A stretch of DNA of 64,000 nucleotides from Thiomicrospira pelophila DSM 1534 (GTDB lineage: Bacteria > Pseudomonadota > Gammaproteobacteria > Thiomicrospirales > Thiomicrospiraceae), in NCBI RefSeq assembly GCF_000711195.1, contig NZ_JOMR01000001.1, forward strand, positions 992,001-1,056,000. Direction: 5' to 3'. The notes beneath the pieces were generated by a model, which worked only from the letters and a program-made list of their open reading frames with translations, made no database searches and was not told where the DNA came from. The position numbers and the translations under genes are program-made. Below are positions 1 through 9,720 of this stretch, in pieces. Each line of letters begins with the position of its first letter. The first letter of the stretch is position 1.

Positions 1-650
1 TGCAGATTCTTGAGCGTGTAGGCGCTAAAGATGGCGATATTGTGTTCTTTGGTGCGGATAAAGCCAAGGTTGTGAACGAAGCGTTGGGTGCTTTACGTGT
101 CAAAATTGGTGAAGATCGCAAACTGTTTACCGAAGCTTGGAAGCCGGTTTGGGTTGTGGACTTCCCAATGTTTGAAGTCGATGAAAAAACCGCGCGTGTG
201 GCCGCGATGCATCACCCATTTACACAACCAAAAGCGACTACCGAAGAAATCTTAAGCAGCCAAGCACCTGGTCAAATGCTGGCGCGTGCTTACGATTTAG
301 TAATCAACGGGATTGAAGTCGGTGGTGGTTCGGTACGTATTCACGAAACTAAGATGCAAGCCGCTGTCTTTAAACTTTTGGGTATTTCGGATGAGGATGC
401 GCAAGATAAGTTCGGTTTCTTGCTAAATGCCTTGAAATATGGCTGTCCACCCCATGCGGGCATGGCGTTTGGTTTGGACCGTTTAATTATGTTGATGGCG
501 GAACGTGAATCGATTCGTGACGTGATTGCCTTCCCGAAAACTCAGTCAGCCGCATGCTTGCTAACCGAAGCACCAGGCCTGGTGGACATGGCTCAATTAC
601 GTGAGTTAAACCTGCGTTTAAATAAAAAGGTCGCAGACGCGCCAAAGTAG
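1..650 (+). CDS. aspS: Aspartyl-tRNA synthetase, C-terminal part (5' end outside window)
   Basis: Charges tRNA-Asp (or Asp/Asn) with aspartate in the cytoplasm. The open frame enters from the left edge (codons in phase with position 3), so only about the last 215 residues are visible. Class II synthetase landmarks are clear: FPMFE, the HHPFTQP stretch, GGGSVRIHE (motif for amino-acid/ATP binding) and the motif 3 region [12 protein letters not shown] with its arginine, followed by FPKTQSA typical of bacterial AspRS. It ends six bases before the nadA ATG, suggesting co-transcription. An exact copy of the iterated palindrome lies in frame at 572-583, coding APGLV. Family assignment is secure; bacterial versus non-discriminating type cannot be judged from this part. 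Confidence 0.96.
   Translation, partial: QILERVGAKDGDIVFFGADKAKVVNEALGALRVKIGEDRKLFTEAWKPVWVVDFPMFEVDEKTARVAAMHHPFTQPKATTEEILSSQAPGQMLARAYDLVINGIEVGGGSVRIHETKMQAAVFKLLGISDEDAQDKFGFLLNALKYGCPPHAGMAFGLDRLIMLMAERESIRDVIAFPKTQSAACLLTEAPGLVDMAQLRELNLRLNKKVADAPK
572..583. repeat. Iterated palindrome copy in aspS
   Basis: Exact ACCAGGCCTGGT, read as gCA-CCA-GGC-CTG-GTg (APGLV). Twenty bases around it (567-586) match 13878-13897 exactly. Confidence 0.9.
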
Positions 651-656
651 TTGCCT

Positions 657-1733
657 ATGAGCCACTTACAAAATGAAATTCCGCTTCAGCTTGTTTCTCG
701 TATAAACGAGTTGGCGGCAGATGCCCAACCGGCGAAAGTGTTAAACGTAGAAGATAAAACGGCGTTAATCACGCGAATCAAAAAACTTTTGAAACAGCGT
801 AATGCCCAAATTGTGGCACACTATTATGTCGATGCTGATCTTCAAGCCTTGGCTGAAGAAACGGGTGGCATCGTCGCAGATTCGCTGGAAATGGCCAACT
901 TTGGTGCACAGTCAGATGCGGATGTGTTGGTGGTTTGCGGTGTGCGTTTTATGGGTGAAACCGCCAAGCTTTTAAGTCCGGAAAAAACCGTTATCATGCC
1001 GGATCTTAATGCAACCTGCTCTTTAGATGTTGGTTGTCCAGCGGATGAGTTTGCTGCGTTTTGCGCACAACACCCAGATCATACGGTAGTGGTTTATGCC
1101 AATACCAGCGTAGCGGTAAAAGCGATTGCCGACTGGGTGGTGACATCAGGTAATGCGTTGCAGATAGTGAATCACTTAAAAGCTCAAGGTGAAAAAATTA
1201 TCTGGGCACCGGATCAGCATTTAGGTAACTGGATAGAAAAAGAAACCGGCATAGAAATGCTACGTTGGATGGGGCATTGCATTGTTCATGATGAGTTTAA
1301 AGCGTTTGAACTAGAGCAATTAAAACGCGAACATCCTGAAGCCAAATTATTAGTTCATCCAGAATCATCCGAAGCCGTAGTCGCATTGGCCGATGTAGTC
1401 GGTTCTACCAAGGTGTTAATTAATGCGGTGCAAACTTTGCCAGATGAAACCTTTATTGTGGCAACGGATCACGGCATTTTTTATAAGATGCGTCAATTAG
1501 CGCCGCATAAAAAATTAATTGTAGCACCGACCGATTCAAAGACCACGCAGTGCATTAGTTGTGCACATTGTCCGTGGATGGCGATGAATGGTTTACAGAA
1601 TTTGGCGGATAGCTTAGAAAAACTGGATCAAACCATTGAGATTGAAGAATCAATTCGCCAAAAAGCCCTAGGCTCGTTGGACCGAATGCTAGCCTTCTCG
1701 CGTCAAATCGGTTTGGTCAAACAGAAAAGTTAA
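657..1733 (+). CDS. nadA: Quinolinate synthase NadA
   Basis: Condenses iminoaspartate (made by NadB, also in this window at 15718-17328) with dihydroxyacetone phosphate to give quinolinate for NAD synthesis. It is an oxygen-sensitive [4Fe-4S] enzyme. Cluster-ligand candidates fit the E. coli pattern: Cys121 (NATCSLD), Cys208 (MGHC) and the [10 protein letters not shown] group at residues 299-305. The length of 358 residues is usual. I chose ATG 657; an in-frame TTG at 651 directly abuts the aspS stop and is less likely. Its place between aspS and yebC is unusual compared with the common aspS-yebC-ruvC order. Confidence 0.95.
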   Translation: MSHLQNEIPLQLVSRINELAADAQPAKVLNVEDKTALITRIKKLLKQRNAQIVAHYYVDADLQALAEETGGIVADSLEMANFGAQSDADVLVVCGVRFMGETAKLLSPEKTVIMPDLNATCSLDVGCPADEFAAFCAQHPDHTVVVYANTSVAVKAIADWVVTSGNALQIVNHLKAQGEKIIWAPDQHLGNWIEKETGIEMLRWMGHCIVHDEFKAFELEQLKREHPEAKLLVHPESSEAVVALADVVGSTKVLINAVQTLPDETFIVATDHGIFYKMRQLAPHKKLIVAPTDSKTTQCISCAHCPWMAMNGLQNLADSLEKLDQTIEIEESIRQKALGSLDRMLAFSRQIGLVKQKS

Positions 1734-1742
1734 GAGGAAAGC

Positions 1743-2498
1743 ATGGCTGGACATAGTAAATGGGCAAATATTAAACACCGTAAAGCCCGCCAAGATGCCA
1801 AAAAAGGCAAGGTGTTTACCAAGTTAATTCGTGAGCTAGTGGTGGCGGCAAAAGCCGGTGGGCCTTATCCTGAAGACAATCCCCGTCTACGTGCCGCGGT
1901 TGATAAAGCCCTACGTGAAAACATGAAGCGTGACACGATTGATAAAGCCATTGCACGCGGTGCGGGTAATCAAGAAGGTGATGATTACGAAGAAATTCGT
2001 TATGAAGGCTATGCCCCAGCCGGAGTGGCGGTGATGGTGGACTGTTTAACCGATAATCGAAATCGTACCGTATCAGAAGTGCGCCATGCCTTCAGTAAAA
2101 AAGGCGGCAACTTGGGCACCGATGGTTCGGTGGCTTATATGTTTAATAAACAAGGTGTGATCAGTTTTGAACCGGGTTTAGATGAAGATTCGGTAATGGA
2201 AGCCGCAATAGAAGCGGGCGCGGATGATGTAATCGTCAACAACGACAGCAGTATTGATGTGGTGACACCGTCAGAGGATTTTCATACGGTTGCAGATGCA
2301 TTGGTCAGCGCCGGTTACGAACCTAGTGAAGCCGATGTACATATGGAATCGGACATCAAAGTCGCTTTAGACTTTGAGGATGCTCAAAAGGTGATGGAAC
2401 TGATTGATATGCTTGAGGATTTGGATGATGTGCAACGGGTCTATAGCAACATGGAGCTGTCGGACGAAGTCATGGCACAATTGATGGCCGCTGATTAG
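1743..2498 (+). CDS. yebC: YebC/TACO1-family protein
   Basis: Member of the YebC/PmpR/TACO1 family, which has been described both as a DNA-binding regulator and as a factor that helps ribosomes through polyproline or stalled stretches. The N-terminus [23 protein letters not shown] is the family hallmark, shown here only in its first residues; the length of 251 residues is standard. A GAGGAAAG ribosome site precedes ATG 1743. It lies nine bases after nadA and immediately upstream of ruvC, the neighbour seen in most gammaproteobacteria. The family is certain; its molecular job here is not shown by the sequence. Confidence 0.93.
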   Translation: MAGHSKWANIKHRKARQDAKKGKVFTKLIRELVVAAKAGGPYPEDNPRLRAAVDKALRENMKRDTIDKAIARGAGNQEGDDYEEIRYEGYAPAGVAVMVDCLTDNRNRTVSEVRHAFSKKGGNLGTDGSVAYMFNKQGVISFEPGLDEDSVMEAAIEAGADDVIVNNDSSIDVVTPSEDFHTVADALVSAGYEPSEADVHMESDIKVALDFEDAQKVMELIDMLEDLDDVQRVYSNMELSDEVMAQLMAAD

Positions 2499-2515
2499 CA
2501 CGTGAGTCAACAGGT

Positions 2516-3037
2516 TTGAAAGTCACCCAACGCATATTAGGCATTGATCCGGGTTCACGTAAAACTGGCTTTGGCTTAATTGAATCCGGTCGTTATCATC
2601 CGACCTATGTGGTCAGTGGCGTGATTCGAGTCGAAAAGTTTAGTGGGGCCGAAAGGTTAAAGAATATATTTGAATCGGTTGGCCAATTGATTGATCAATA
2701 CCAGCCGTCGATGATGGCGATTGAAAAAGTCTTTGTGCATAAAAATCCTAACTCGGCCATTAAGCTGGGGCAAGCGCGCGGTGTGATTTTGTGCGCGGCC
2801 GCGATTAAAAATATCCCAATTATTGAATACACGCCGACCCAGATTAAAAGCACCATCGTCGGACAAGGTCATGCCGGTAAAGAAGCGGTGCAGTTTATGG
2901 TCAAGCAACTTTTACGCTTAACCGAGGTGCCGCAGGAAGATGCCGCCGATGCGCTGGCGTGCGCCTTATGCCACGACCGTTATTTAAGCTTGGGGATTGA
3001 CCCACAAAGCCTGTCAAAAGGCACCCACTTTAGTTAG
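2516..3037 (+). CDS. ruvC: Crossover junction endodeoxyribonuclease RuvC
   Basis: Cuts Holliday junctions after RuvAB branch migration. The RNase H-fold acidic residues are visible: Asp in LGIDPGS near residue 10, Glu in AIEKVF near residue 69, and the pair in EDAADALA near residue 142. At 173 residues it has normal length. No ATG precedes the conserved ILGIDPGS start in this frame, so TTG 2516 (MKVTQRILG) is the best start, 17 bases after yebC. It heads the ruvC-ruvA-ruvB group. Confidence 0.94.
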   Translation: MKVTQRILGIDPGSRKTGFGLIESGRYHPTYVVSGVIRVEKFSGAERLKNIFESVGQLIDQYQPSMMAIEKVFVHKNPNSAIKLGQARGVILCAAAIKNIPIIEYTPTQIKSTIVGQGHAGKEAVQFMVKQLLRLTEVPQEDAADALACALCHDRYLSLGIDPQSLSKGTHFS

Positions 3038-3079
3038 TCGTATAAAAATGAGTAACGCAATGACACTGAGATACAAAGC

Positions 3080-3688
3080 ATGATCGGATTTTTACGTGGC
3101 CAACTGGTGGTCAAACAACCGCCTTTGTTGGTGATTGATGTGCAGGGCGTGGGTTATGAAGTAGAAGCCCCGATGTCGAGTTTTTATGCACTCAAAGAAT
3201 TGGGTTCTGAGGTTCAGATTTTAACGCACATGCATGTACGTGAAGACGCGATGCTGTTATTCGGTTTTGTCACCGAGCAAGAGCGTGCTTTGTTTCGGGA
3301 GCTGATTAAGGTCAGCGGCATTGGTGCCAAAATGGCATTGGGGATTTTATCCAGTCAAGCGGTTGATGAATTCTGCGCACACGTGAATGCCGCCGATACC
3401 GCTGCTTTATCGAAGGTACCAGGTATCGGCAAAAAAACCGCTGAACGCCTAGTCATTGAAATGCGCGACCGCTTAAAAAGCTGGCAAATGGCGAATATTC
3501 AAACCAATAGTGCATCTAAATTAGCACCAGGCCTGGTCGTCACATCACATTCACATTCTGCAGTGTCGGCTCTGATATCCTTGGGTTACAAAGAAGCACA
3601 GGCTGAATCGTTAATTAAAAGTGTGTATGAAGAAGGTTTAAGTCTAGAAGTGTTGATTAAGCGCGCATTGCAACAGGTGAAAATATGA
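3080..3688 (+). CDS. ruvA: Holliday junction DNA helicase subunit RuvA
   Basis: Tetrameric junction-recognition subunit that loads RuvB rings on Holliday junctions. It begins [10 protein letters not shown], has the OB-fold N-domain, the two helix-hairpin-helix elements ([13 protein letters not shown] and [20 protein letters not shown]) and a C-terminal domain that touches RuvB (residues about 155-202). The flexible linker before domain III contains an exact copy of the iterated palindrome (3526-3537), coding LAPGLV. The last four bases overlap ruvB (ATGA), so translation is coupled. Confidence 0.96.
   Translation: MIGFLRGQLVVKQPPLLVIDVQGVGYEVEAPMSSFYALKELGSEVQILTHMHVREDAMLLFGFVTEQERALFRELIKVSGIGAKMALGILSSQAVDEFCAHVNAADTAALSKVPGIGKKTAERLVIEMRDRLKSWQMANIQTNSASKLAPGLVVTSHSHSAVSALISLGYKEAQAESLIKSVYEEGLSLEVLIKRALQQVKI
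3526..3537. repeat. Iterated palindrome copy in ruvA
   Basis: Exact ACCAGGCCTGGT coding APGLV in the flexible linker between RuvA domains II and III. Confidence 0.9.
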
Positions 3689-4695
3689 TCGAAACCGATC
3701 GCATAATCGGCAATCAGGAGCAGGACGACGATTTGTACGTGCTGCCCAAAATTCGCCCACAAATGATGCAGGACTATATTGGTCAAGTGGCGGTGCGCGA
3801 ACAGTTAAGCATGTTTATGGATGCCGCTAAAATGCGTCAAGAGCACTTGGACCATGTGCTGTTATATGGGCCACCAGGCCTGGGTAAAACGACCTTAGCC
3901 AACATTGTGGCGCAAGAAATGGGCGCAACCTTGCGTCAAACATCGGGGCCGGTGTTGGATAAGCCAGGTGATTTAGCCGCGATTTTGACCCGCTTAGAGC
4001 CAAATGATGTGTTGTTTGTGGATGAGATTCACCGCTTAAGCCCGATTGTCGAAGAGATTCTTTATCCAGCAATGGAGGACTTCCAATTAGATATTCTAAT
4101 TGGTGAAGGGCCGGCCGCTCATAGTGTCAAAATAGATTTGCCCCCCTTTACTTTGGTGGGGGCGACTACGCGTGCAGGGTTATTGACATCTCCCTTGCGC
4201 GATCGTTTTGGTATAGTGCAGCGTCTAGAATTTTATTCAGTGGATGAGCTGGCTCAAATCGTGAGTCGATCCGCCAATATTCTAGGCATAGATTCAGACG
4301 AATTGGGCGCGCGTGAGGTGGCTCAGCGGTCAAGAGGTACGCCGCGTATTGCTAATCGTTTATTACGACGCGTGCGGGATTTTGCTCAGGTTGAAGGTCG
4401 TGGCGTTATTGACCAGAAGATCGCGAATGCGGCACTAAATTTGCTTGAAGTTGACCTGCTAGGTCTTGATAAGATGGACCGTCGTTTACTAGAAACGATT
4501 ATAAGTCATTTTGACGGTGGGCCAGTCGGAATAGACAGTATGGCCACCTCGGTAGGCGAAGAACGAGGCACGATCGAGGATGTCATCGAACCATTTTTGG
4601 TTCAACAGGGATTTTTAATGAGAACCCCAAGAGGGCGTATTGCGACCAAGCGCGCATACGAACACTTAGGTTTGGATTACACAGAAAAGGAATAA
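3685..4695 (+). CDS. ruvB: Holliday junction DNA helicase motor subunit RuvB
   Basis: AAA+ ATPase that drives branch migration with RuvA. Walker [10 protein letters not shown], Walker [11 protein letters not shown], sensor I GATTRAG and the C-terminal winged-helix PRGRIAT region are all present; 336 residues is typical. A one-mismatch copy of the iterated palindrome (3873-3884) coincides with the Walker A codons and is probably native sequence. It ends three bases before tolQ; the acyl-CoA thioesterase gene ybgC, usual between them, is missing. Confidence 0.97.
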   Translation: MIETDRIIGNQEQDDDLYVLPKIRPQMMQDYIGQVAVREQLSMFMDAAKMRQEHLDHVLLYGPPGLGKTTLANIVAQEMGATLRQTSGPVLDKPGDLAAILTRLEPNDVLFVDEIHRLSPIVEEILYPAMEDFQLDILIGEGPAAHSVKIDLPPFTLVGATTRAGLLTSPLRDRFGIVQRLEFYSVDELAQIVSRSANILGIDSDELGAREVAQRSRGTPRIANRLLRRVRDFAQVEGRGVIDQKIANAALNLLEVDLLGLDKMDRRLLETIISHFDGGPVGIDSMATSVGEERGTIEDVIEPFLVQQGFLMRTPRGRIATKRAYEHLGLDYTEKE

Positions 4696-4698
4696 GAG

Positions 4699-5382
4699 AT
4701 GTACGATCAGTCGATGCTGGATTTAGTTGTAATGGCAAGCCCTATTGTGCAGGCGGTCATGGCCATATTGGTTTTTATGTCGTTATTGGCTTGGTCGGTG
4801 GCTTTGGCAAAATCTTACGAAGTAAGTAAAGCCAATAATTTGGTGAAACAGTTTCAAGATGACTTTTGGGAATCGGAAGATTTAAGTCGTATGTATAACG
4901 ATATGGGGCGCTACGGAGACGATAACACGAGAGGCCTGCATGCGATTTTTGAAGCAGGTTTTCAAGAGTTTGTACGCTTAAAAAACCAGGGTGTGAAAGA
5001 AGCGTCAGACTTGGTTTCGGCCTCTCAACGTACGATGCGAATCGCGTTTAACAAAGAAGTTGATCTGTTAGAAAATCGATTGTCTATTCTCGCGACGGTT
5101 GGTTCATCGGCCCCTTATATTGGTTTGTTTGGTACGGTTGTGGGTGTCATGCACGCCTTTCAGGGCTTAGGCGATACACCAAACGCTACTTTGTCTGCTG
5201 TCGCGCCCGGTATTGCAGAGGCTTTATTGGCGACTGGAATTGGCTTGTTTGCGGCGATTCCGGCCGTTATTTTTTACAATAATTTAACCAATAAAGTAGA
5301 TAAATTATTAAGTCGTTATGAAGGTTTTGCCGAAGAGTTTTTAACCATTTTGCAGCGCCAAGCGCATGTATCGTCTAAATAG
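4699..5382 (+). CDS. tolQ: Tol-Pal proton-channel subunit TolQ
   Basis: Inner-membrane ExbB/MotA-like stator that, with TolR, uses the proton gradient to energise TolA during outer-membrane constriction at division. Three hydrophobic segments are visible: about residues 14-36, 130-155 and 165-190, with the conserved GLFGTVVGVMHAFQ and GIAEALLATGIGLFAAIPA stretches of the family. Length 227 is normal. An AGGAATAAGAG ribosome site within the end of ruvB supports ATG 4699. Confidence 0.95.
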   Translation: MYDQSMLDLVVMASPIVQAVMAILVFMSLLAWSVALAKSYEVSKANNLVKQFQDDFWESEDLSRMYNDMGRYGDDNTRGLHAIFEAGFQEFVRLKNQGVKEASDLVSASQRTMRIAFNKEVDLLENRLSILATVGSSAPYIGLFGTVVGVMHAFQGLGDTPNATLSAVAPGIAEALLATGIGLFAAIPAVIFYNNLTNKVDKLLSRYEGFAEEFLTILQRQAHVSSK

Positions 5383-5432
5383 AATGTTTTATAAATTGAG
5401 TCCGCAAACTCAACACGGACAAGGGTAGATCT

Positions 5433-5885
5433 ATGCAGCAAGGATTTCGAACAGCACGTGACAAACGGCGCTTAATGGCTGAAATTAACGTGGTGCCTTA
5501 TATTGATGTCACCTTGGTTTTGTTGATTATATTTATGGTTACGGCCCCCATTGTGCAGCAAGCTGTAACCGTTGAGTTACCACAAGCGCCAGAGGTAAAA
5601 GAATCCGCGGATAGCATTAAACCTATTACGCCATTTGTGATTACGATTACCAAAGATGGTCAGTATAAAACCAGTGAAGCACCCGAAGTGGTGTTAACCC
5701 AAACTGAAGTAGGTGATTTGGTGGCTGAAGTTGTAGCTCGTACCCAGATTGATGAGCGCTTACCTGTCTATTTGCAGGGTGATCGTGAAGCCCCTTATGG
5801 ACGAGTAGTGCATTTGTTTGTGGTGTTGAAAAATAATGGAGTGCCAAATGTTTCACTGATTACTCAGCCAGAGGAACGCCAATGA
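5433..5885 (+). CDS. tolR: Tol-Pal subunit TolR
   Basis: ExbD-like partner of TolQ. It has one N-terminal membrane helix (INVVPYIDVTLVLLIIFMVTAPI, quoted in part by its key residues) with the conserved Asp that carries protons at about residue 26, then a periplasmic domain ending in a C-terminal amphipathic region. The length of 150 residues is normal. It overlaps tolA by four bases (ATGA). Confidence 0.95.
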   Translation: MQQGFRTARDKRRLMAEINVVPYIDVTLVLLIIFMVTAPIVQQAVTVELPQAPEVKESADSIKPITPFVITITKDGQYKTSEAPEVVLTQTEVGDLVAEVVARTQIDERLPVYLQGDREAPYGRVVHLFVVLKNNGVPNVSLITQPEERQ

Positions 5886-6937
5886 TTTTATTCGTTAAAC
5901 GCCACCCCATAGCTGTTTCATTAGCGGTTGTGCTGCATTTAACTTTAGGGGTGTTGATTACCAATAATTGGTTTAAAGAAACCGATGCATTAAAAATTAA
6001 TATGTCGTCTGATGGTCAAACCGAAATTGATGAAGTCGTTCAGAACGAACCATTGCAAACGTTTGCGGTAGACCAGCAAATCGTTCAGGCTCAAGTTGAG
6101 CGCATCAAGGCTGAACAAGAAGCGCGTCGAAAAGAACAGGAGCGTTTAGCGGCTGAAGCTAGGCGTAACGAACAGCGTCTAGCCGAGTTGCGTCGAGATC
6201 AAGAAGCTGAAACTCGTTTAGCAGAAGAGGCACGTCGGCAGGCCGATATCGAACGCCAGCGCAAAGAGGCCGAACGTCAACGCGCCGCCGAAGCTAAGCG
6301 TCAAGCTGAGCAAGCCCGTAAAACCGCCCAAGAGGCCGAGCTTCGTCGTCAACAAGCGGAGCAGCAAGCACGAGAAATTGCACAGGCCGCCGCCAAACAA
6401 CGTGAAGCCGAAGAGAAGCGCTTGAAAGAACTAGAGGCTTTACAACGTGAAGCTCAAGCGCAGGCTGAAAAAGAGCGCGCTCGTCAACAAGCGATTACGG
6501 AGGAAGTTAAACAGAAAGAAGCCCAAAAACGACAGTTGGAAGCGGAAGCCTTGGCGGCGCGTTTAATGCGTGAGCAATTAGAGCAAGAGGCGTTGGTTAA
6601 GAAGTTAGCGGAAGAGGAGGCCTCTAAACAACGTGAAGCCGCTCGTCAGCGAGAATTATTAAGTTTGCGCGAAACCTATATTTCGTCTATTTCCGCAAAA
6701 GTGCGTGAAAATTGGCGTACGCCGGCAAATATTTCGGAACAAGCGCAGTGTGAATTAGTGATTACACAAACCCCGAATGGTAATGTGTCGAGTGTTAAAA
6801 CCGAAAATTGCAATGCTCAGGCCACCGAGCAGTTTAAACAAGCGGCTGAAAGCGCCGTGCTAAGAGCACAACCTTTGCCTAAACCGCCGGTAGAAGAATT
6901 GTTTGAGCGTAATATACGCTTTGTTTTTAAACCCTAA
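5882..6937 (+). CDS. tolA: TolA envelope-spanning protein
   Basis: Links the inner-membrane TolQR motor to Pal/TolB at the outer membrane. Layout: a single membrane helix at about residues 9-30; a long Ala/Glu/Arg/Gln-rich helix (about residues 70-265) with low-complexity KEAER/RQQAE-type repeats; and a C-terminal TonB-like domain (about 270-351) with two cysteines (AQCEL and ENCNA) able to form the usual disulfide. The sequence is repetitive but the frame is intact. Identification rests on domain order and position between tolR and tolB. Confidence 0.93.
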   Translation: MILFVKRHPIAVSLAVVLHLTLGVLITNNWFKETDALKINMSSDGQTEIDEVVQNEPLQTFAVDQQIVQAQVERIKAEQEARRKEQERLAAEARRNEQRLAELRRDQEAETRLAEEARRQADIERQRKEAERQRAAEAKRQAEQARKTAQEAELRRQQAEQQAREIAQAAAKQREAEEKRLKELEALQREAQAQAEKERARQQAITEEVKQKEAQKRQLEAEALAARLMREQLEQEALVKKLAEEEASKQREAARQRELLSLRETYISSISAKVRENWRTPANISEQAQCELVITQTPNGNVSSVKTENCNAQATEQFKQAAESAVLRAQPLPKPPVEELFERNIRFVFKP

Positions 6938-6955
6938 ACGTAAACCAGGTTAATT

Positions 6956-8281
6956 ATGAAATCAGTGTTTCAGGTCAAAAATAGAATCCTAACCTTGTTA
7001 TTTTTTACATTGGGATTAATGGCGAGTGCGTCTCAAGCTAATCTAGTAATTGAAATTAGTGAAGGTTATGAAAATGCCCTACCAATTGCGGTGATCCCCT
7101 TTCAAGTAGATGGTACAGGTGCAGTTCCAGAAGATATTTCCGCTATTGTCAGCCACAATTTACTGAGAAGCGGGCGTTTTTCACCGTTAGATAAAAATGC
7201 GTTACCATCTAGGCCAGCTCAGGTTGATGATATTGTGTTTGAGCAATGGCGCTCTAAAGATATTGACCATTTGATTATGGGAAATGTGACCCAGCGACCC
7301 AACGGTCTTTATGATGTTGAAATGCGATTGGTTGATGTGTTACGCCGTAAACAAGTCATCGGTAAACGTTGGCGTGATGTACCACGCCAGCAATTACGGC
7401 AGGTAGCGCACCAGATGTCGGATGAGATCTATCTTGAGTTGACCGGCATTCCAGGGGCGTTTAACACTCGTCTGGCCTATGTCACAATGAAAATTCGTGG
7501 TGATGAGCGCCATTACACCTTAGAAGTGTCGGATTCTGATGGGCATAACCCGCAACCTTTGCTACGCTCTAAAATGCCAATTATGTCACCAAGTTGGTCG
7601 CCGGATGGGCGTAAGTTGGCTTATGTTTCATTTGAGACCGGGCGCTCGAATGTAGTCGTACAGAATTTAGATGGTTCCAATAGAGAAGTTTTGGCCGATT
7701 TTTCTGGCATTAACAGTGCACCAGCATGGTCACCGGATGGTAAAAGCTTAGCCATGACTCTGTCCAAAGACGGAAATGCGGATATTTTTATCATGAATTT
7801 GCAAACCAAGGCATTACGTAAAGTGACACGTCATTGGGCGATTGAAACGGAGGCCGCTTGGTCAGTAGATGGCAAGTCACTTTACTTTAACTCGGATCGT
7901 CGAGGCCAGCCTCAAATCTTTAAAATGGAGTTAGATTCAGGCAATGTCTCGCGCATTTCATTTCAGGGAAATTACAATGCAAACCCTGAAACCTCCCCAA
8001 ATGGGCGTTATTTAGCCATGGTGCATTCTAATAATGGCTTTAATGTTGGTTTATTAGACTTATATACCAATGAGTTTAATGTTATCACCGATGCTTTTTT
8101 AGGCGAATCACCTAGTTTTGCGCCTAATAGCGATATGATTGTATATGCGATGAATCGTAATAATAAAGGCCAGTTAGCGGTCGTTTCGGTCGATGGTCGT
8201 GCTTCACAAATTCTAAGTGTGGAGGATGGACAGGTTAGGGAGCCGGCTTGGAGTCCTTATCGTGTACAACCAAACAAATAA
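6956..8281 (+). CDS. tolB: Periplasmic beta-propeller TolB
   Basis: Periplasmic partner of TolA and Pal. A Sec signal peptide (residues 1-28, ending SASQA) precedes an N-terminal alpha/beta domain (about 30-170) and a propeller built from repeated SPSWSPDGRKLAYVS-like blades (PAWSPDGKSLA, AAWSVDGKSLYF, PETSPNGRYLA, PSFAPNSDMIVYA, PAWSPY). Length 441 is typical. It lies 18 bases after tolA. Confidence 0.96.
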   Translation: MKSVFQVKNRILTLLFFTLGLMASASQANLVIEISEGYENALPIAVIPFQVDGTGAVPEDISAIVSHNLLRSGRFSPLDKNALPSRPAQVDDIVFEQWRSKDIDHLIMGNVTQRPNGLYDVEMRLVDVLRRKQVIGKRWRDVPRQQLRQVAHQMSDEIYLELTGIPGAFNTRLAYVTMKIRGDERHYTLEVSDSDGHNPQPLLRSKMPIMSPSWSPDGRKLAYVSFETGRSNVVVQNLDGSNREVLADFSGINSAPAWSPDGKSLAMTLSKDGNADIFIMNLQTKALRKVTRHWAIETEAAWSVDGKSLYFNSDRRGQPQIFKMELDSGNVSRISFQGNYNANPETSPNGRYLAMVHSNNGFNVGLLDLYTNEFNVITDAFLGESPSFAPNSDMIVYAMNRNNKGQLAVVSVDGRASQILSVEDGQVREPAWSPYRVQPNK

Positions 8282-8322
8282 TCAGAACTCAACGAACTTG
8301 TATTTAAAAAGGATTTAGACAA

Positions 8323-8901
8323 ATGCGCTTAACAAAGATTGTGTTGACAGGCTTGTTGCTAGGCTCTTTAACCGCTTGTACCACGATGCCTGGTGTTGAT
8401 GGGGCTTCAGTCGATGATCGTCGTACAGCTGATGCAGGCTTGTTAGATCGAAACCAACAAGCTAGGGATGAAGGTGTGGAAGTTTTGTCTTTAAGTGACT
8501 CACAAGGCTTGGAAGGTGAAACCTTGATTCAGGGCGAAATCGGCGATTTATTAGCCGATGAAGCCATTCGTGAATATTCGCCGGTCATTTACTTTGGTTA
8601 TGATCAGTTTTCGATTGATGAGGAATCCATGCAAACCCTCAAACATTATGCGAATCAAATGTTGGAAAACCCAAGATTGTTGTTGAGTTTAGAAGGGCAT
8701 ACGGATGAACGAGGCAGCCCATCTTATAATTTAGCACTCGGTGAGAAACGCGCAAAATCGGCGGCGGAAGTGATGATGTTATATGGTGTAAATACGGATC
8801 GTATTACCGTAATTAGCTTTGGTGAAGAGCAGCCGGTTGAGCTGGGGCATGATGAGTCGGCTTGGGATAAAAATCGTCGTGTAGAATTGCGTTTTAATTA
8901 A
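8323..8901 (+). CDS. pal: Peptidoglycan-associated lipoprotein Pal
   Basis: Outer-membrane lipoprotein that binds peptidoglycan through an OmpA-like domain. The lipobox LTAC places the acylated Cys at residue 19; the OmpA_C domain (about residues 85-192) carries GHTDERGSPSYNLALGEKRA and ISFGEEQP, including the Asp/Arg peptidoglycan-binding pair. A clear AAAGGATTT ribosome site precedes ATG 8323. The length of 192 residues includes a longer linker than E. coli Pal. Confidence 0.96.
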   Translation: MRLTKIVLTGLLLGSLTACTTMPGVDGASVDDRRTADAGLLDRNQQARDEGVEVLSLSDSQGLEGETLIQGEIGDLLADEAIREYSPVIYFGYDQFSIDEESMQTLKHYANQMLENPRLLLSLEGHTDERGSPSYNLALGEKRAKSAAEVMMLYGVNTDRITVISFGEEQPVELGHDESAWDKNRRVELRFN

Positions 8902-8909
8902 GGTTTAAA

Positions 8910-9719
8910 GTGATCACAATGCAAATCAGTAAACAAAGAATAACGTTTTCAATTGTTGCCTTCGTCGGATTGTCCGTCTTTAGCTCAGTTGGTTTTTCTC
9001 AGACTTTAGAACAACGTATTGAGCGTTTAGAGCGTATATCGAGTAATCCGGTGTTATTGCAGCATTCGCAGAGAATGAATGATCAACAACGTGAAATTCA
9101 GTCACTCTATGATCAAGTGGATCGATTGGTACGCCAAGTACAAACGTTAGAGTCTAAACTGGATCAATCTTATGAAGAAATGGATGAACGCCTGAATAAG
9201 CTTGAAACACGTCCAAAACAAACGGCATCACCTGAATCAACAACTCAGCTAGATTCGGCTGTTGTTGGTTCGGTAAAAACCGAAGCGGCTAAAAGTGCCT
9301 CCACAGCTGTAGGCAGTGGTTCAGCCCAAAATACCGCGGATGCCAAGGCCGATTATGATAAAGCGTTTGGCTTGTTAAGAGAGGGAAAGTATGACGAATC
9401 GATTCAAGCCTTAAGTCAGTTTGTTAAAGACTTTCCTAATACTAGTCTGACAAGTAATGGTTATTATTGGTTAGGCGAAGCCTACTTAATTAAGCAAGAG
9501 TTTGCTAAGGCTTATGCGGCCTTTGATACCGTTATTAAGCAGCACGTTAATAGCAATAAAGTCGAAGACGCTATGTTGCGCGGCGCTGACAGCTTGGTGG
9601 GGCTTAACCGTCTGGAAGAAGCTAAACAGTTATATGAACAACTCGTTAAGCAAGCGCCAGAATCACGTTCAGCTAAAAGTGCGGTACGACGTTTAGAACG
9701 TTTTAACAGCGGTAATTAA
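8910..9719 (+). CDS. cpoB: Cell division coordinator CpoB (YbgF)
   Basis: Periplasmic Tol-associated protein that couples outer-membrane constriction to peptidoglycan synthesis in E. coli. It has a signal peptide ending near VGFSQ, a coiled-coil trimerisation segment (about residues 30-95, [11 protein letters not shown]), a Ser/Thr/Ala-rich linker and C-terminal TPR repeats (about 148-265, [20 protein letters not shown]). I list GTG 8910, which has AAGG at a good distance; ATG 8919 is the alternative. Eight bases separate it from pal. Confidence 0.92.
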   Translation: MITMQISKQRITFSIVAFVGLSVFSSVGFSQTLEQRIERLERISSNPVLLQHSQRMNDQQREIQSLYDQVDRLVRQVQTLESKLDQSYEEMDERLNKLETRPKQTASPESTTQLDSAVVGSVKTEAAKSASTAVGSGSAQNTADAKADYDKAFGLLREGKYDESIQALSQFVKDFPNTSLTSNGYYWLGEAYLIKQEFAKAYAAFDTVIKQHVNSNKVEDAMLRGADSLVGLNRLEEAKQLYEQLVKQAPESRSAKSAVRRLERFNSGN

Positions 9720-9720
9720 C

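Noticed and set aside
3873..3884. Near-match of the iterated palindrome (ACCAGGCCTGGG) in ruvB
   Set aside because: It coincides with codons for the RuvB Walker A PPGLGK, which every RuvB has, so the match is likely chance plus codon choice. It is not counted among the exact copies.
5882..6937. Low-complexity KEAER/RQQAE repeats in tolA as a tandem-repeat element
   Set aside because: The frame is continuous and this composition is normal for the TolA helical domain.
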